64,000 nt of DNA from DAOTTY01 sp964451095 (GTDB taxonomy: Bacteria > Chloroflexota > Anaerolineae > Aggregatilineales > Phototrophicaceae). Every line of letters begins with the position of its first letter. Position 1 is the first letter of the stretch. Positions 36,304 through 44,939 of the stretch are shown here, in pieces. The stretch spans positions 58,705-122,704 of the forward strand of contig CAYVGI010000001.1 of assembly GCA_964451095.1 (NCBI GenBank). Direction: 5' to 3'. Below the pieces are notes generated by a model. It was not told the origin of the DNA. It was given only the letters and a program-made list of their open reading frames with translations, and did no database searches. A program made the translations under genes and the position numbers.

Positions 36304-37344
36304 ATGACTTTTTTCGCCCGGCTACTCTCCACCACCCTCGTGGTTGTCGTGCTTCTCGCTGCCTCTGCGATGAGCTTCGCCCAAGATGATGATGCTCCGC
36401 CACCGACCAAAACCGCAACACCCGTGACTGCCCCCACAACCGAACCGACTGCTGAGCCCGAACAGGAGTTTGGCTTCACGCTGGATGAACCGTATATCCA
36501 AGCTGACCTGCGGATACTCTCCGGCAATGTGCAACGCCCGAACGGGATGTTCTGGCACAATGGCAACTTGTACGCTGCGTGCAGCGGAGACTGGACGATT
36601 TACGAGATTGAGGCGGAAACTGGCTCCACCATCACGTATATCTGGGGGATCCGCAACGCACACACCCTTCATGCAGAAGACGACCCCAACGGGAACCTTG
36701 TTCTGTGGGTGCCAGACTTCCAAATGAACACGCTTGTGCGCATTACCCGTGGTACCACCCAGACGATAGCCGATGGGTTTGAAGGTCCGTGGGGTATTGA
36801 AGCGATTGCCGATGGCTACCTCGTCACGAACTTATTGGGGGGCAGCGTGGTGCTGGTGGACACAGCGGGAAACACACGCGAAATTGCTACCGGGTTCCGC
36901 TCTCCTGCTGGCATCGTTACCGATGACGAGGCGGTTTACGTAGCGAACAACGGCAGCGCCCGCCGTGCTATTGAGTGGTTCCCACTGGCAGAGGTTGATG
37001 ATCCGGCGCTGATTGATACGACAGAAGAAAACGGCGCAACTCAATCGCTTGTATCGGGATTGCAAAACCCCACTGGATTAACAATGGGTCCGGACGGCAT
37101 GTTGTATTTCGCGTACTCACTGGGGACCCGTGGTGTCGTCGGGCGAGTCGATCCGGTCATGTGCCGGGAGAATGGTGGCTGCACCAACGACGAGGTCGAA
37201 ATTGTGCTTTACACCGACCTGGCGGCACCCCTGGCAGGGCTTTCCGTATCACCGGACTTGAAACTGTACACACACACCATCTTCAGCCCAGACTTGTACT
37301 ACGTTGACCTGAACCCGCGCAACCGGGCGACAGTTAGCCGCTAG
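36304..37344 (+). CDS. Secreted beta-propeller protein (ScyD/ScyE or NHL-like)
   Basis: A 346-residue protein with a signal peptide (residues 1-28, ending SFAQ), a Thr/Pro/Glu-rich spacer, and a six-bladed propeller pattern: RPNGMFWHNGNLYAA, FEGPWGIEAIADGYLVTN, FRSPAGIVTDDEAVYVAN, LQNPTGLTMGPDGMLYFAY, LAGLSVSPDLKLY. The blades resemble ScyD/ScyE and SMP-30/NHL families. No enzyme active site is evident. It follows the sensor kinase by 27 bases and may be in its operon, suggesting an envelope sensing role. Its end overlaps the convergent GNAT gene by 11 bases. Confidence 0.82.
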   Translation: MTFFARLLSTTLVVVVLLAASAMSFAQDDDAPPPTKTATPVTAPTTEPTAEPEQEFGFTLDEPYIQADLRILSGNVQRPNGMFWHNGNLYAACSGDWTIYEIEAETGSTITYIWGIRNAHTLHAEDDPNGNLVLWVPDFQMNTLVRITRGTTQTIADGFEGPWGIEAIADGYLVTNLLGGSVVLVDTAGNTREIATGFRSPAGIVTDDEAVYVANNGSARRAIEWFPLAEVDDPALIDTTEENGATQSLVSGLQNPTGLTMGPDGMLYFAYSLGTRGVVGRVDPVMCRENGGCTNDEVEIVLYTDLAAPLAGLSVSPDLKLYTHTIFSPDLYYVDLNPRNRATVSR

Positions 37345-38104
37345 GGCGCAGCAGATAGTAACGAGCATCTGCCGCCTTAACAAAGCGATATGCCTCATAG
37401 CCATGTGAGAAGGCGTGCTGAAAGGCACGCCTTATCGCTTCCTGCCATTCCGCAGTGTTCTCCGTAGGCTGTTGCGGGGCGACAATTGCCAGTTCGGTCT
37501 GCGGATCGGGGTCTGTCAAATCTGCAATGACGGGATGCCCATTGCTGCTTGTGACCAAAAACTGCTGTTGGCGAGAACGTGGCTGCGCCATTTGATAGCT
37601 GTCGTTGCTGCTGTCCAGCCGCCACACCACTTCCAGGCGGTCTGTGGGCAGTGGCAGGTGGTTGATGGCATCGGTCATCTCGCCGTAGAAGTTCTGGTGG
37701 TAGGCAACCGCAGTAACGCCCAACCGATTCAGGTTGAAGTTTGCGTTGCGTGTTTGCAGCGGGTCGAACGTCCAGTGGATAGCATGATAGCCCTGTGCCT
37801 CTGCCCACTCACGCTGGATGCGCTTTAGCTCAAAACCAATGCCGCGCCCCTGTACACCAGGGTGCACCCCGGCAATGTAAGACCACAGCACGAACGCATC
37901 CCCACGGCGTGCGGGCAGCGCAAAGCAGAAGCCAAGCACTTGGTCATCTTCCTCAGCGATGAAGACCACACCGCCCTGCGCCTGCGCAATGAGCAGCAAA
38001 TGTGGCGGAAAAACATCGCGGTCGGTCACACCCCACGTTGCAATCTCCACGTCAATGACACGCTCCATATCCGCAGGTGTGGTTGCCTCACGGTAGCGAA
38101 TCAT
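37334..38104 (-). CDS. GNAT family acetyltransferase (COG3375-like)
   Basis: A 256-residue protein. Residues about 1-170 form a GNAT fold with the acetyl-CoA loop GVHPGVQGRGIGFELK near residues 80-95, followed by the HWTFDPLQTRNANFNLNRLG segment typical of a group of predicted acetyltransferases. The remaining 85 residues are a family-specific extension. The substrate is unknown. It overlaps the small membrane protein gene upstream by 17 bases. Confidence 0.88.
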   Translation of the reverse strand: MIRYREATTPADMERVIDVEIATWGVTDRDVFPPHLLLIAQAQGGVVFIAEEDDQVLGFCFALPARRGDAFVLWSYIAGVHPGVQGRGIGFELKRIQREWAEAQGYHAIHWTFDPLQTRNANFNLNRLGVTAVAYHQNFYGEMTDAINHLPLPTDRLEVVWRLDSSNDSYQMAQPRSRQQQFLVTSSNGHPVIADLTDPDPQTELAIVAPQQPTENTAEWQEAIRRAFQHAFSHGYEAYRFVKAADARYYLLRPSG

Positions 38105-38369
38105 TGCGTTTGTCCCTCACGCCCGGACCAAGCGGCTCCGCCAGTAGCAAACCAATTAGTGCCGCCAAAATGCCGATGCCTTGCAGCAGCAGCCCGGCTA
38201 GCTCTAGTAATTGCTGATTGACAAATACATTCACCGTCAGGCAGACGTAGCCAAGCAGCGCCAGCCCAATGCCGACAACGGGAATCAGCCCGCGCTGCTG
38301 TGCCAGCTTGTTGGACAGTGTTTTGATGAGACTCGCCACGGCGGGCGAGCGGTCTAACCTTTGGCGCAT
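38088..38369 (-). CDS. Small two-helix membrane protein
   Basis: A 93-residue protein of unknown function starting MRQRLDRSPAV. It has two hydrophobic helices (about residues 32-52 and 58-80) and a charged tail (GVRDKRNDSLP). I chose the ATG at 38369, just after the hflX stop; the longer frame to 38417 would extend into hflX. It overlaps the GNAT gene by 17 bases, so hflX, this gene and the GNAT gene appear to be one unit. Confidence 0.65.
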   Translation of the reverse strand: MRQRLDRSPAVASLIKTLSNKLAQQRGLIPVVGIGLALLGYVCLTVNVFVNQQLLELAGLLLQGIGILAALIGLLLAEPLGPGVRDKRNDSLP

Positions 38370-38373
38370 AGGG

Positions 38374-39696
38374 CTACTCCAGTATCTGATATTCTGCGAC
38401 ACGCTCGTACAGGGCAACGGGTACTTGCACAGTCATGCATACGCCATCCGGCGTATGATCCTGCGACTCAACGGTGGTTAGATCGTACAGCATGGATACC
38501 ACATCCCCCGCTGAGTAGGGAACCAGCAAGCGCACGCGGTACATAGACGCAGCAAGCACCTGCTCAATCGTCTCCAGCAGGTCGTCCATACCAGTCTCCT
38601 TACGGGCGGAAACTAATGCCGAGCCATCGTAGTGCTGTGCAACTTCCGGCTGGAGTGCCGGTGGATAAGATTTGTCCCATAAGTCCGCTTTGTTCCAAAC
38701 CAGAATGCGCTTGACGTTGGGCATGTCAATCGCGGCGAGGGTGTCTTCCACGGTGTCGATGTGCTCAAGCACATTTGGGTGGGAGACATCGACAACATGC
38801 AGCAGGATATTTGCCTCGACCACTTCCTCTAGCGTTGCACGAAAGGCAGCGATGAGCGTCGTCGGCAGCTTCTGGATGAAACCCACTGTGTCTGACAAGA
38901 GCACCTTGCGCCCCGATGGCAGATCGGTCTTGCGTGTGAGCGGGTCTAGGGTGGCGAAAAGCTGGTCTGCGACGTAGGTTTTGCTACCCGTGAGCGCCTG
39001 CAACAGCGTCGATTTGCCTGCATTGGTGTACCCAACCAGTGCAACAACCGGAATGCCAGATTTGCGGCGCTTGCGGCGATGTGTCTCTCGGTGGACGCGC
39101 ACACTCTCCAGCTCCGTCTTGAGCTTGGTGATCTTGGCGCTGATTTCACGGCGGTCAACCTCAAGCTGCGTTTCGCCCGGTCCGCGCAGCCCCACACCAC
39201 CACTGCCCCCACGGGCGCTACCCCCGCCAGACTGGCGGGCAAGGTGCGTCCACTGGCGTGTTAGGCGTGGCAGGCGGTACTCATACTGCGCAAGTTCCAC
39301 TTGTAGGGCACCTTCGTGGGTGCGGGCGTGCTGGGCAAAGATGTCTAAGATCAGTGCAGAGCGATCCAGCACCCGCACACTCTCGCCAAAGCGCTTTTCA
39401 AGTTCGCGCTGGTGGCGTGGCGATAGTTCATCGTCAAAGATAACAACTTCGGCGTCGAGCGCCGTCACCGCCTCGCGTACCTCGTTGACCTTGCCCGACC
39501 CGATAAACGTGGATGGGTCAATCTGGTGGATGCGCTGCATAGCATCGCCCACAACTTCAAGCCCTGCCGTGTCTGCCAGTAATGCCAACTCTTCCACGGA
39601 GTCTTCCAGTGGCAGGAGTGGATGTGAGCCACGGACTTCTGCGCCAACTAAAAAGGCGCGTTCCGGTTGCAGCGCTGTTTCAAAATATTCCGCCAT
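38374..39696 (-). CDS. hflX: GTPase HflX (ribosome-associated)
   Basis: A 440-residue protein of the usual HflX layout. The N-terminal domain has FIGSGKVNEV and VIFDDELSPRHQRELEK, then a Gly-rich loop GGSARGGSGGVGLRGPGETQLE. The GTPase domain has G1 GYTNAGKSTL, G3 DTVGF and G4 NKAD. HflX splits or rescues stalled 70S ribosomes under stress. It lies 6 bases downstream of the aminotransferase. Confidence 0.96.
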   Translation of the reverse strand: MAEYFETALQPERAFLVGAEVRGSHPLLPLEDSVEELALLADTAGLEVVGDAMQRIHQIDPSTFIGSGKVNEVREAVTALDAEVVIFDDELSPRHQRELEKRFGESVRVLDRSALILDIFAQHARTHEGALQVELAQYEYRLPRLTRQWTHLARQSGGGSARGGSGGVGLRGPGETQLEVDRREISAKITKLKTELESVRVHRETHRRKRRKSGIPVVALVGYTNAGKSTLLQALTGSKTYVADQLFATLDPLTRKTDLPSGRKVLLSDTVGFIQKLPTTLIAAFRATLEEVVEANILLHVVDVSHPNVLEHIDTVEDTLAAIDMPNVKRILVWNKADLWDKSYPPALQPEVAQHYDGSALVSARKETGMDDLLETIEQVLAASMYRVRLLVPYSAGDVVSMLYDLTTVESQDHTPDGVCMTVQVPVALYERVAEYQILE

Positions 39697-39702
39697 TATC
39701 GC

Positions 39703-40872
39703 TTATCCTCTCGCGTACCAACGTTTTAGCCGATCAATCGCTTCATCAAGCCGCTCATCTGCCACACCCACGCTCAGGCGCACGTAACCTGCGCCGGCGC
39801 TACCATATGCCGCGCCCGGCGCGATAGACACATGCGCTTGTTGCAAGGCGTCTTCGACATACTGTTGCGGGTCACGCTCGGTCACCTTTGCCCAGATGTA
39901 CATTGCCCCTTTTGGCGATTGCGCCTGCAAACCCACATCTGGCAATGCTGCCAGCAGCTTATCGCGCCGCTGTTGGTAGATCGCGTTGCGCTCGTCGATC
40001 CAGCTTTGCGGGGTGTCTTCCAGCGCGGCAATGCCCGCGTCGTAGATTGCCTTAAAGTGACCGCTGTCCATGTTGCTTTTGATGTTGAGCAGCCGTGCTA
40101 GCGCCTCTCGATTGCCGACCGCGGCACCGAGTCGCCAGCCAGCCATGTTGTACGACTTTGAAAACGATATGAACTCTACCGCGCAGTTTTTCGCGTCCTC
40201 TGCTTGCAGCACACTCCCTGCAACATACCCATCATAGGCAACTTCCACATACGGGTTATCCGATGCGAGAAGCAGGTCGTACGCAGTGCAAAAGTCCACT
40301 GCCTGCTGGTAGAACTGTGTGCTTGCAACTGCGCCAGTGGGGTTATTTGGGTAGTTAATCCACAGCACACTTGAGCGGGCAGCGTCTTCCTGCGCGATGT
40401 TTTCAAAGTCGATCAGGTAGTTACTTTCGACGGGCATAGGCACTTCGATGACCTCACCACCCGACAGCAGCGTACCCATACCATAGGCAGGGTAGTTGAT
40501 CTCCGGCACCATGACGCCCATGTTGTGGTCTGCATGCGCGAGTATCAAGTTGACGATGCCCTCTTTGCTGCCCAGCAGCGGCAACACCTCGTGTTCAGGG
40601 TCGAGCGTGATACCAAAGCGGCGCTGATAATATGCGGCAACCGCCTGCCGAAACGCGGGTACCCCCCTGTAGCCGGAATAACCGTGGCGGGTGGGATCTG
40701 CGGCAGCTTTTGCCAGCGCCTCGACGACGTGCGGTGGCGGCGGCATATCAGGGCTGCCGATGTCCAGGCGCAGTACGTTGTGCCCGGCGGCGGTGAGCTT
40801 TTGTACATTTTCCGAGATAGTGACAAAGACATAGGGGGGCAGACGATCTAAACGGGTTGCATATCTAGGCAA
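39703..40872 (-). CDS. Class I/II PLP aminotransferase (DapL/DapC-like)
   Basis: A 389-residue fold-type I aminotransferase. The PLP lysine is in SFSKSYNMAGWRLG, the substrate/PLP segments YPNNPTG and SDNPYVEV and the C-terminal arginine region YVRLSVG are present. LLGSKEGIVNLILA resembles LL-diaminopimelate aminotransferase and related enzymes, so a role in lysine/peptidoglycan or aromatic amino-acid transamination is possible. Specificity is unproven. It precedes hflX on the same strand. Confidence 0.92.
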   Translation of the reverse strand: MPRYATRLDRLPPYVFVTISENVQKLTAAGHNVLRLDIGSPDMPPPPHVVEALAKAAADPTRHGYSGYRGVPAFRQAVAAYYQRRFGITLDPEHEVLPLLGSKEGIVNLILAHADHNMGVMVPEINYPAYGMGTLLSGGEVIEVPMPVESNYLIDFENIAQEDAARSSVLWINYPNNPTGAVASTQFYQQAVDFCTAYDLLLASDNPYVEVAYDGYVAGSVLQAEDAKNCAVEFISFSKSYNMAGWRLGAAVGNREALARLLNIKSNMDSGHFKAIYDAGIAALEDTPQSWIDERNAIYQQRRDKLLAALPDVGLQAQSPKGAMYIWAKVTERDPQQYVEDALQQAHVSIAPGAAYGSAGAGYVRLSVGVADERLDEAIDRLKRWYARG

Positions 40873-40938
40873 AATAGCACTCTTATTCTTAAATTCAACT
40901 AACGACAGGATGGCGCCACAGGTGACAATGCCGCTATT

Positions 40939-42306
40939 TTACACCTGTTTTGGTCGCTCGGCTAAGATGTGCTCATCCCCTAGCGCCTCAAGTGCAGCTT
41001 GCATGTCGGTGCGAGCACGCTCCGCATAGGCTGCATAACGTTCGCGCTTGTTGCGAATGCGGGTAGGTAGCTCCGGGAAGATGCCAAAGTTCGCCTTCAT
41101 CGGTTGGAAGTGCTTTGGCTCCGCATGGGTAACGTAATGGCACAGCGCACCTAGCATGGTCGTCTGTGGGAGCGACAGCGGTGGTTTGCCGCGCAGGTGG
41201 TTTGCCAGGTTGAGTGCCGCCAGCAGCCCCGTTGCCACGTTGCCAACATACCCTTCCACACCGGTAATCTGCCCGGCGAAGTAGAGTGTGTCTCGCCCAC
41301 GGTACTGCATTGTCGGGTGCAGCAATGTCGGCGAGTTGATAAATGTGTTGCGGTGCATCTGCCCGAAGCGGATAAAGTCGGCGTTATCCAGACCGGGTAT
41401 CAGCGTGAGCACGTCCTTTTGCTTGCCGTAGCGGATGTTGGTTTGGAAGCCTACGATGTTGTACAGGCTGCCCGCGATATTATCTCGGCGTAGCTGTACG
41501 ACCGCGTGCGGACGCTTGCCTGTGCGCGGATCTTTTAGTCCTACGGGGCGCATGGGACCGAACGCCAGTGAGTCGAAGCCCCGCGCAGCGATGTGCTCAA
41601 TGGGCATACAACGCTCAAAGAACACAGGGTCTTCTTCCTCAAATTCGCGCAACTGAATCGTTTCCGCAGCGAGAAGCGCGTTCACAAAGCGTTCGTACTC
41701 GTCTTTGCTCATCGGGCAGTTGATGTAATCACCCTCTTCGCCCTCCGCATCACCATGACCGTAACGGTTGGCAAAGAACGCAACATCCATGTTGATGCTT
41801 TCAAACGTGACAATGGGTGAAATTGCATCGTAGAAATACAGGTACTCTTGCCCATTCAACGCAGCGATTTCCGCGGCTAGTGCGTCAGACGTGAGCGGAC
41901 CGGTGGCGATAATCGTGGGTTCGTTCGGGATACGGGTCACTTCCTCACGGATGATCGTAATGTTGGGGTGTGCTTCCAGCTTGTCGGTTACGATTTGCGC
42001 GAACAACTCACGGTCAACCGCCAGCGCGCCGCCTGCGGGTACCGCTGACTGTTCCGCAGCATCCATCAGCATGGATTTCAGCGCCCGCACTTCGCTCTGA
42101 AGCACACCCGATGCGCGATCTGGCATTTTGGAGCCGAGCGAGTTGCTGCACACCAGTTCGCCCAGGTTGTTGGTTACATGGGCACCCGTGGTGCGTTTGG
42201 GGCGCATCTCATACAACTTCACATCGAAACCACGCTCTGCAAGCTGCCATGCCGCCTCGGAGCCAGCAAGCCCACCACCAATTACAATTACGTTGTCATC
42301 TGCCAT
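40939..42306 (-). CDS. trmFO: Folate/FAD-dependent tRNA (m5U54) methyltransferase TrmFO
   Basis: A 455-residue flavoprotein starting with the FAD-binding GGGLAGSEAAWQLAERG, then LYEMRPKRTTGAH, ELVCSNSLGS, FPLMIPSEE-like segments replaced here by the family GTLTPGI type region, and FAGQITGVEGYVGNVATGLLA. It methylates U54 in the T-loop of tRNAs using methylene-THF. The length (about 435-460 residues) and the LVCSN motif separate it from GidA/MnmG. It lies 72 bases downstream of fabF. Confidence 0.95.
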   Translation of the reverse strand: MADDNVIVIGGGLAGSEAAWQLAERGFDVKLYEMRPKRTTGAHVTNNLGELVCSNSLGSKMPDRASGVLQSEVRALKSMLMDAAEQSAVPAGGALAVDRELFAQIVTDKLEAHPNITIIREEVTRIPNEPTIIATGPLTSDALAAEIAALNGQEYLYFYDAISPIVTFESINMDVAFFANRYGHGDAEGEEGDYINCPMSKDEYERFVNALLAAETIQLREFEEEDPVFFERCMPIEHIAARGFDSLAFGPMRPVGLKDPRTGKRPHAVVQLRRDNIAGSLYNIVGFQTNIRYGKQKDVLTLIPGLDNADFIRFGQMHRNTFINSPTLLHPTMQYRGRDTLYFAGQITGVEGYVGNVATGLLAALNLANHLRGKPPLSLPQTTMLGALCHYVTHAEPKHFQPMKANFGIFPELPTRIRNKRERYAAYAERARTDMQAALEALGDEHILAERPKQV

Positions 42307-42378
42307 AGAGTTGTCGCTTTGCCTAACATGCCATTCTGCTCATGAATATTGTAATGATCGCAATGTCTGCCGCACACC

Positions 42379-43632
42379 CTAGAGTTTGCCAAACACCACG
42401 GATGCGTTTTGCCCACCAAGCCCGAAATTATTGGACATGGCAACGCGCATGTTGTGTGTGCGTGCCTCGTTGGGCACGTAATCCAGATCGCACTCCGGGT
42501 CGAGCGTTTGGTAGTTGATGGTCGGTGGGATGACCTGGTATTGCATCGAAAACACGGTTGCGATTGTCTCCAGGGCACCCGCTGCTGCCATCGCGTGCCC
42601 CATCATACTCTTGTTGGAGCTTATCGGTGTTGTGTAAGCTTGTTCGCCGAACACCTGCTTGATTGCCTTGGTTTCCAGCGCGTCGTTGGGTGGGGTGCCT
42701 GTGCCATGCGCGTTGATGTAGTCGATCTGTGTTGGGTTTACGCCCGCGTCGTCCAGCGCCCAGCGCAGCGCCCGCTGCATCCCCCGTGCTTCCGGCTCGA
42801 TTGCAGCGATGTGGTATGCATCTGCACACGAAGCGTGACCCAGCACTTCCGCATACACCCGCGCACGACGTTTTTGCGCGTGTTCCATGCTCTCGATCAC
42901 AAGTATCCCGCACCCTTCCGTGAGCACAAAGCCGCTGCGGTTTGCCTCGAAGGGGCGGCTTGCCTCCGTAGGGCTGTCTTCGTACCCCGCTGCCAGCGCA
43001 GACATTGACGCAAACCCTGCGATGATGTAATCCTGCACGATTGTTTCCACCCCTCCGGCGAACACGACATCCGCACGCCCAGCGCGGATAAGTTCCACTG
43101 CGTCGCCAATTGCCTGTGTGCCGGTAGCACATGCAGCAACCGGGGTCGCCAGCGGTCCTAGCGCTCCCACCCGCTCACTGACGAAGTGCGCGGGCATGTT
43201 GGGCAGGCAGTTTGCAAAGTGCACAGGGTTCGGGCGGCGGTGCCCGTTGTGGCGGTACTTGGTAGTCATGTTCTCCGCCAGGAGGTGTGGTCCCATCGTC
43301 GTGCCCAAAACGACACCCACGCGCTCACCATCCACATGCTCCTGACCCAGTCCAGCATCATCCTGTGCCATCTGCGCGGCGGCAATAGCGAACTGCGCGG
43401 GACGTGATATTCGGCGCTGCTCTTTTTTGCTGATGTACACCGACGCATCAAAGTGTTTTACCTGCCCGGCAATGCCGACAGGCACATGCGCAGACCACGC
43501 CTCATCAATCCGGGAGATGCAAGACTGCCCGCTGGCGAGCGCCTGCCACATCGCGTGCGCGTCGCCGTAGGGCGTTACCGCGCCCACCCCGGTTATGACG
43601 GTGCGCCGCTTGCCATTACGCTCAAACTCCAA
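42379..43632 (-). CDS. fabF: Beta-ketoacyl-ACP synthase II
   Basis: A 417-residue condensing enzyme of fatty acid elongation. The thiolase-fold Cys-His-His set is present: nucleophile in VAACATGTQAI, His in NAHGTGTPPND and His in NKSMMGHAMAAAG. I chose the TTG at 43632, because GAGG lies about nine bases upstream and the protein then begins close to the family start (KRRTVITGVGAVTP). An ATG at 43668 is possible but has no good ribosome site and would sit within the apparent continuation of plsX. It follows plsX on the same strand. Confidence 0.94.
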   Translation of the reverse strand: MEFERNGKRRTVITGVGAVTPYGDAHAMWQALASGQSCISRIDEAWSAHVPVGIAGQVKHFDASVYISKKEQRRISRPAQFAIAAAQMAQDDAGLGQEHVDGERVGVVLGTTMGPHLLAENMTTKYRHNGHRRPNPVHFANCLPNMPAHFVSERVGALGPLATPVAACATGTQAIGDAVELIRAGRADVVFAGGVETIVQDYIIAGFASMSALAAGYEDSPTEASRPFEANRSGFVLTEGCGILVIESMEHAQKRRARVYAEVLGHASCADAYHIAAIEPEARGMQRALRWALDDAGVNPTQIDYINAHGTGTPPNDALETKAIKQVFGEQAYTTPISSNKSMMGHAMAAAGALETIATVFSMQYQVIPPTINYQTLDPECDLDYVPNEARTHNMRVAMSNNFGLGGQNASVVFGKL

Positions 43633-43636
43633 TTCT

Positions 43637-43747
43637 TTAAACCTCTTCCTCTTCACGTTCACGAACATCAGCTAAACCCGTGCGGATCGTCTCAATCACG
43701 TTCGACTGCACAGCACGCTGCGCCTGTTGGATGGCGTTGCGAATGCC
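43637..43747 (-). other. In-frame continuation of plsX after an amber codon
   Basis: In the same frame as plsX and directly after its TAG (43750-43748), 36 sense codons read GIRNAIQQAQRAVQSNVIET and end in a Glu-rich tail before TAA (43639-43637). The stretch looks like the usual PlsX C-terminal helix (family: AI.NAI..A...V...I...I). It suggests that the TAG is a recent nonsense change, a sequencing error, or is read through. Confidence 0.75.
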
Positions 43748-44650
43748 CTACTCATCAGAGCCACCGTGCCCGATGATGACAATACCATTGACGCCTAGCA
43801 GCGGTGCACCGCCATAACGGGATGGATCCAACTGCTCAAACGTGCGCCGGAGGTATGGGCGTAGCAGCAGTGCGCCCAGGCGTGCCCGCCAGTCTCGCGT
43901 GAGTTCGCCGCGCAGTCCATGGGCAATCTCTCTCATGGTGGTCTCGTAAGTTTTCAGCAGAATGTTGCCCACGTACCCGTCGGTTACGATTACATCGACC
44001 CGACCACGAAACAGGTCTTCTGGCTCTACATTGCCAATGAAGTTGAGCGGCATGTCCTCAAACACAGGGTACGCCTCCCGCACCAGCGCATCCCCCTTGG
44101 TTGCCTCGGTTCCGTTTGCCAGCAAGCCCACTCTAGGTGCCTCAACCCTCAGCACACGCTCCGCATAAAGCGATCCCATCAGCCCAAACTGCTGCAGCCA
44201 GTCCAGTTTGGTGTCCGTGTTTGCGCCGACGTCCGCAATCGTGACCAGATGCCCAGCAACTTCACCTACAGCGGTAATCGCCGGGCGACGCACCCCGGGT
44301 ATGCGCCGTAGGTGAAACATTGCGACCGCCAGCGCCGCGCCCGTGTTCCCTGCGGTGACGAATGCGTCTGCCTCATGTTCTTTCACCATGCCCATGCCCA
44401 CATGCATAGATGAATTGGGTTTGCCACGCAAGATCTCGTTGGGTTTGTCATCCATGGTAATCCGGTCATCTGCATGAAGAACGGTGATGGGCAGGTTATT
44501 CGCATCATGTTTGTCAAGCTCCGCCTCAATTCTGTGGCGGTCGCCCACCAAGATGATGTCCAGGTCGAAGTCGCGTGCCGCCAGCACCGCGCCAGCAACA
44601 TCTGACACTGGAGCGTTGTCCGTTCCCATTGCGTCTACAACGATTTTCAA
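43748..44650 (-). CDS. plsX: Phosphate acyltransferase PlsX, ended early by an amber codon
   Basis: A PlsX protein that converts acyl-ACP to acyl-phosphate for phospholipid synthesis. Signature segments are KIVVDAMGTDNAP, HVGMGMVKEHEADAFVTAGNTGA, IADVGANTDTK, LLANGTEATKGD, FIGNVE and VIVTDGYVGNILLKTYE. I chose the TTG at 44650 (AGGAG six bases upstream), giving 300 residues to a TAG after GHGGSDE. Without the stop it would be 337 residues, the usual family length; the missing part is a C-terminal helix. The frame after the stop remains open to 43637. The gene is divergent from tRNA-Leu and upstream of fabF. Confidence 0.93.
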   Translation of the reverse strand: MKIVVDAMGTDNAPVSDVAGAVLAARDFDLDIILVGDRHRIEAELDKHDANNLPITVLHADDRITMDDKPNEILRGKPNSSMHVGMGMVKEHEADAFVTAGNTGAALAVAMFHLRRIPGVRRPAITAVGEVAGHLVTIADVGANTDTKLDWLQQFGLMGSLYAERVLRVEAPRVGLLANGTEATKGDALVREAYPVFEDMPLNFIGNVEPEDLFRGRVDVIVTDGYVGNILLKTYETTMREIAHGLRGELTRDWRARLGALLLRPYLRRTFEQLDPSRYGGAPLLGVNGIVIIGHGGSDE

Positions 44651-44695
44651 AATGTGCTCCTCTCTGCATAAGGGCTCCATAGCCATCCGTTTCCC

Positions 44696-44723
44696 TTGAC
44701 AGGAACCCGAACGAGCCTATAAT
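44696..44723 (+). promoter_or_regulatory. Consensus sigma70 promoter of tRNA-Leu
   Basis: Perfect TTGACA (44696-44701) and perfect TATAAT (44718-44723) with a 16-base spacer. The tRNA starts 17 bases after the -10 element. This is the best promoter in the window. Confidence 0.85.
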
Positions 44724-44739
44724 TCTCCATGATTGTAAT

Positions 44740-44822
44740 GCCCTGGTGGCGGAATTGGCAGACGCGCACGGTTGAGGGCCGTGTCCTTAAACGGGGTGAA
44801 GGTTCGAGTCCTTTCCAGGGCA
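44740..44822 (+). tRNA. tRNA-Leu (anticodon GAG)
   Basis: An 83-base class II tRNA. Acceptor arms GCCCTGG and CCAGGGC pair fully with discriminator A. The anticodon arm CACGG-TTGAGGG-CCGTG gives anticodon GAG (codons CUC/CUU). The variable region is long, as expected for Leu, and the T-loop is TTCGAGT. CCA is not encoded. Confidence 0.97.
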
Positions 44823-44827
44823 ACTAA

Positions 44828-44855
44828 GATCCACACAATATGTGTGGGTCTTTTT
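44828..44855 (+). terminator. Intrinsic terminator after tRNA-Leu
   Basis: GATCCACACA pairs with TGTGTGGGTC (one G-T pair), with a 3-base loop (ATA) or less, followed directly by TTTTT. It begins 5 bases after the tRNA. Confidence 0.85.
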
Positions 44856-44939
44856 GCTTCTGTTGCGGCGCCAACGTCAACGATGTAAACTGCTACCATT
44901 AAGATATGGTCATCGGCACATACCCAGGAGCCAGCATAC

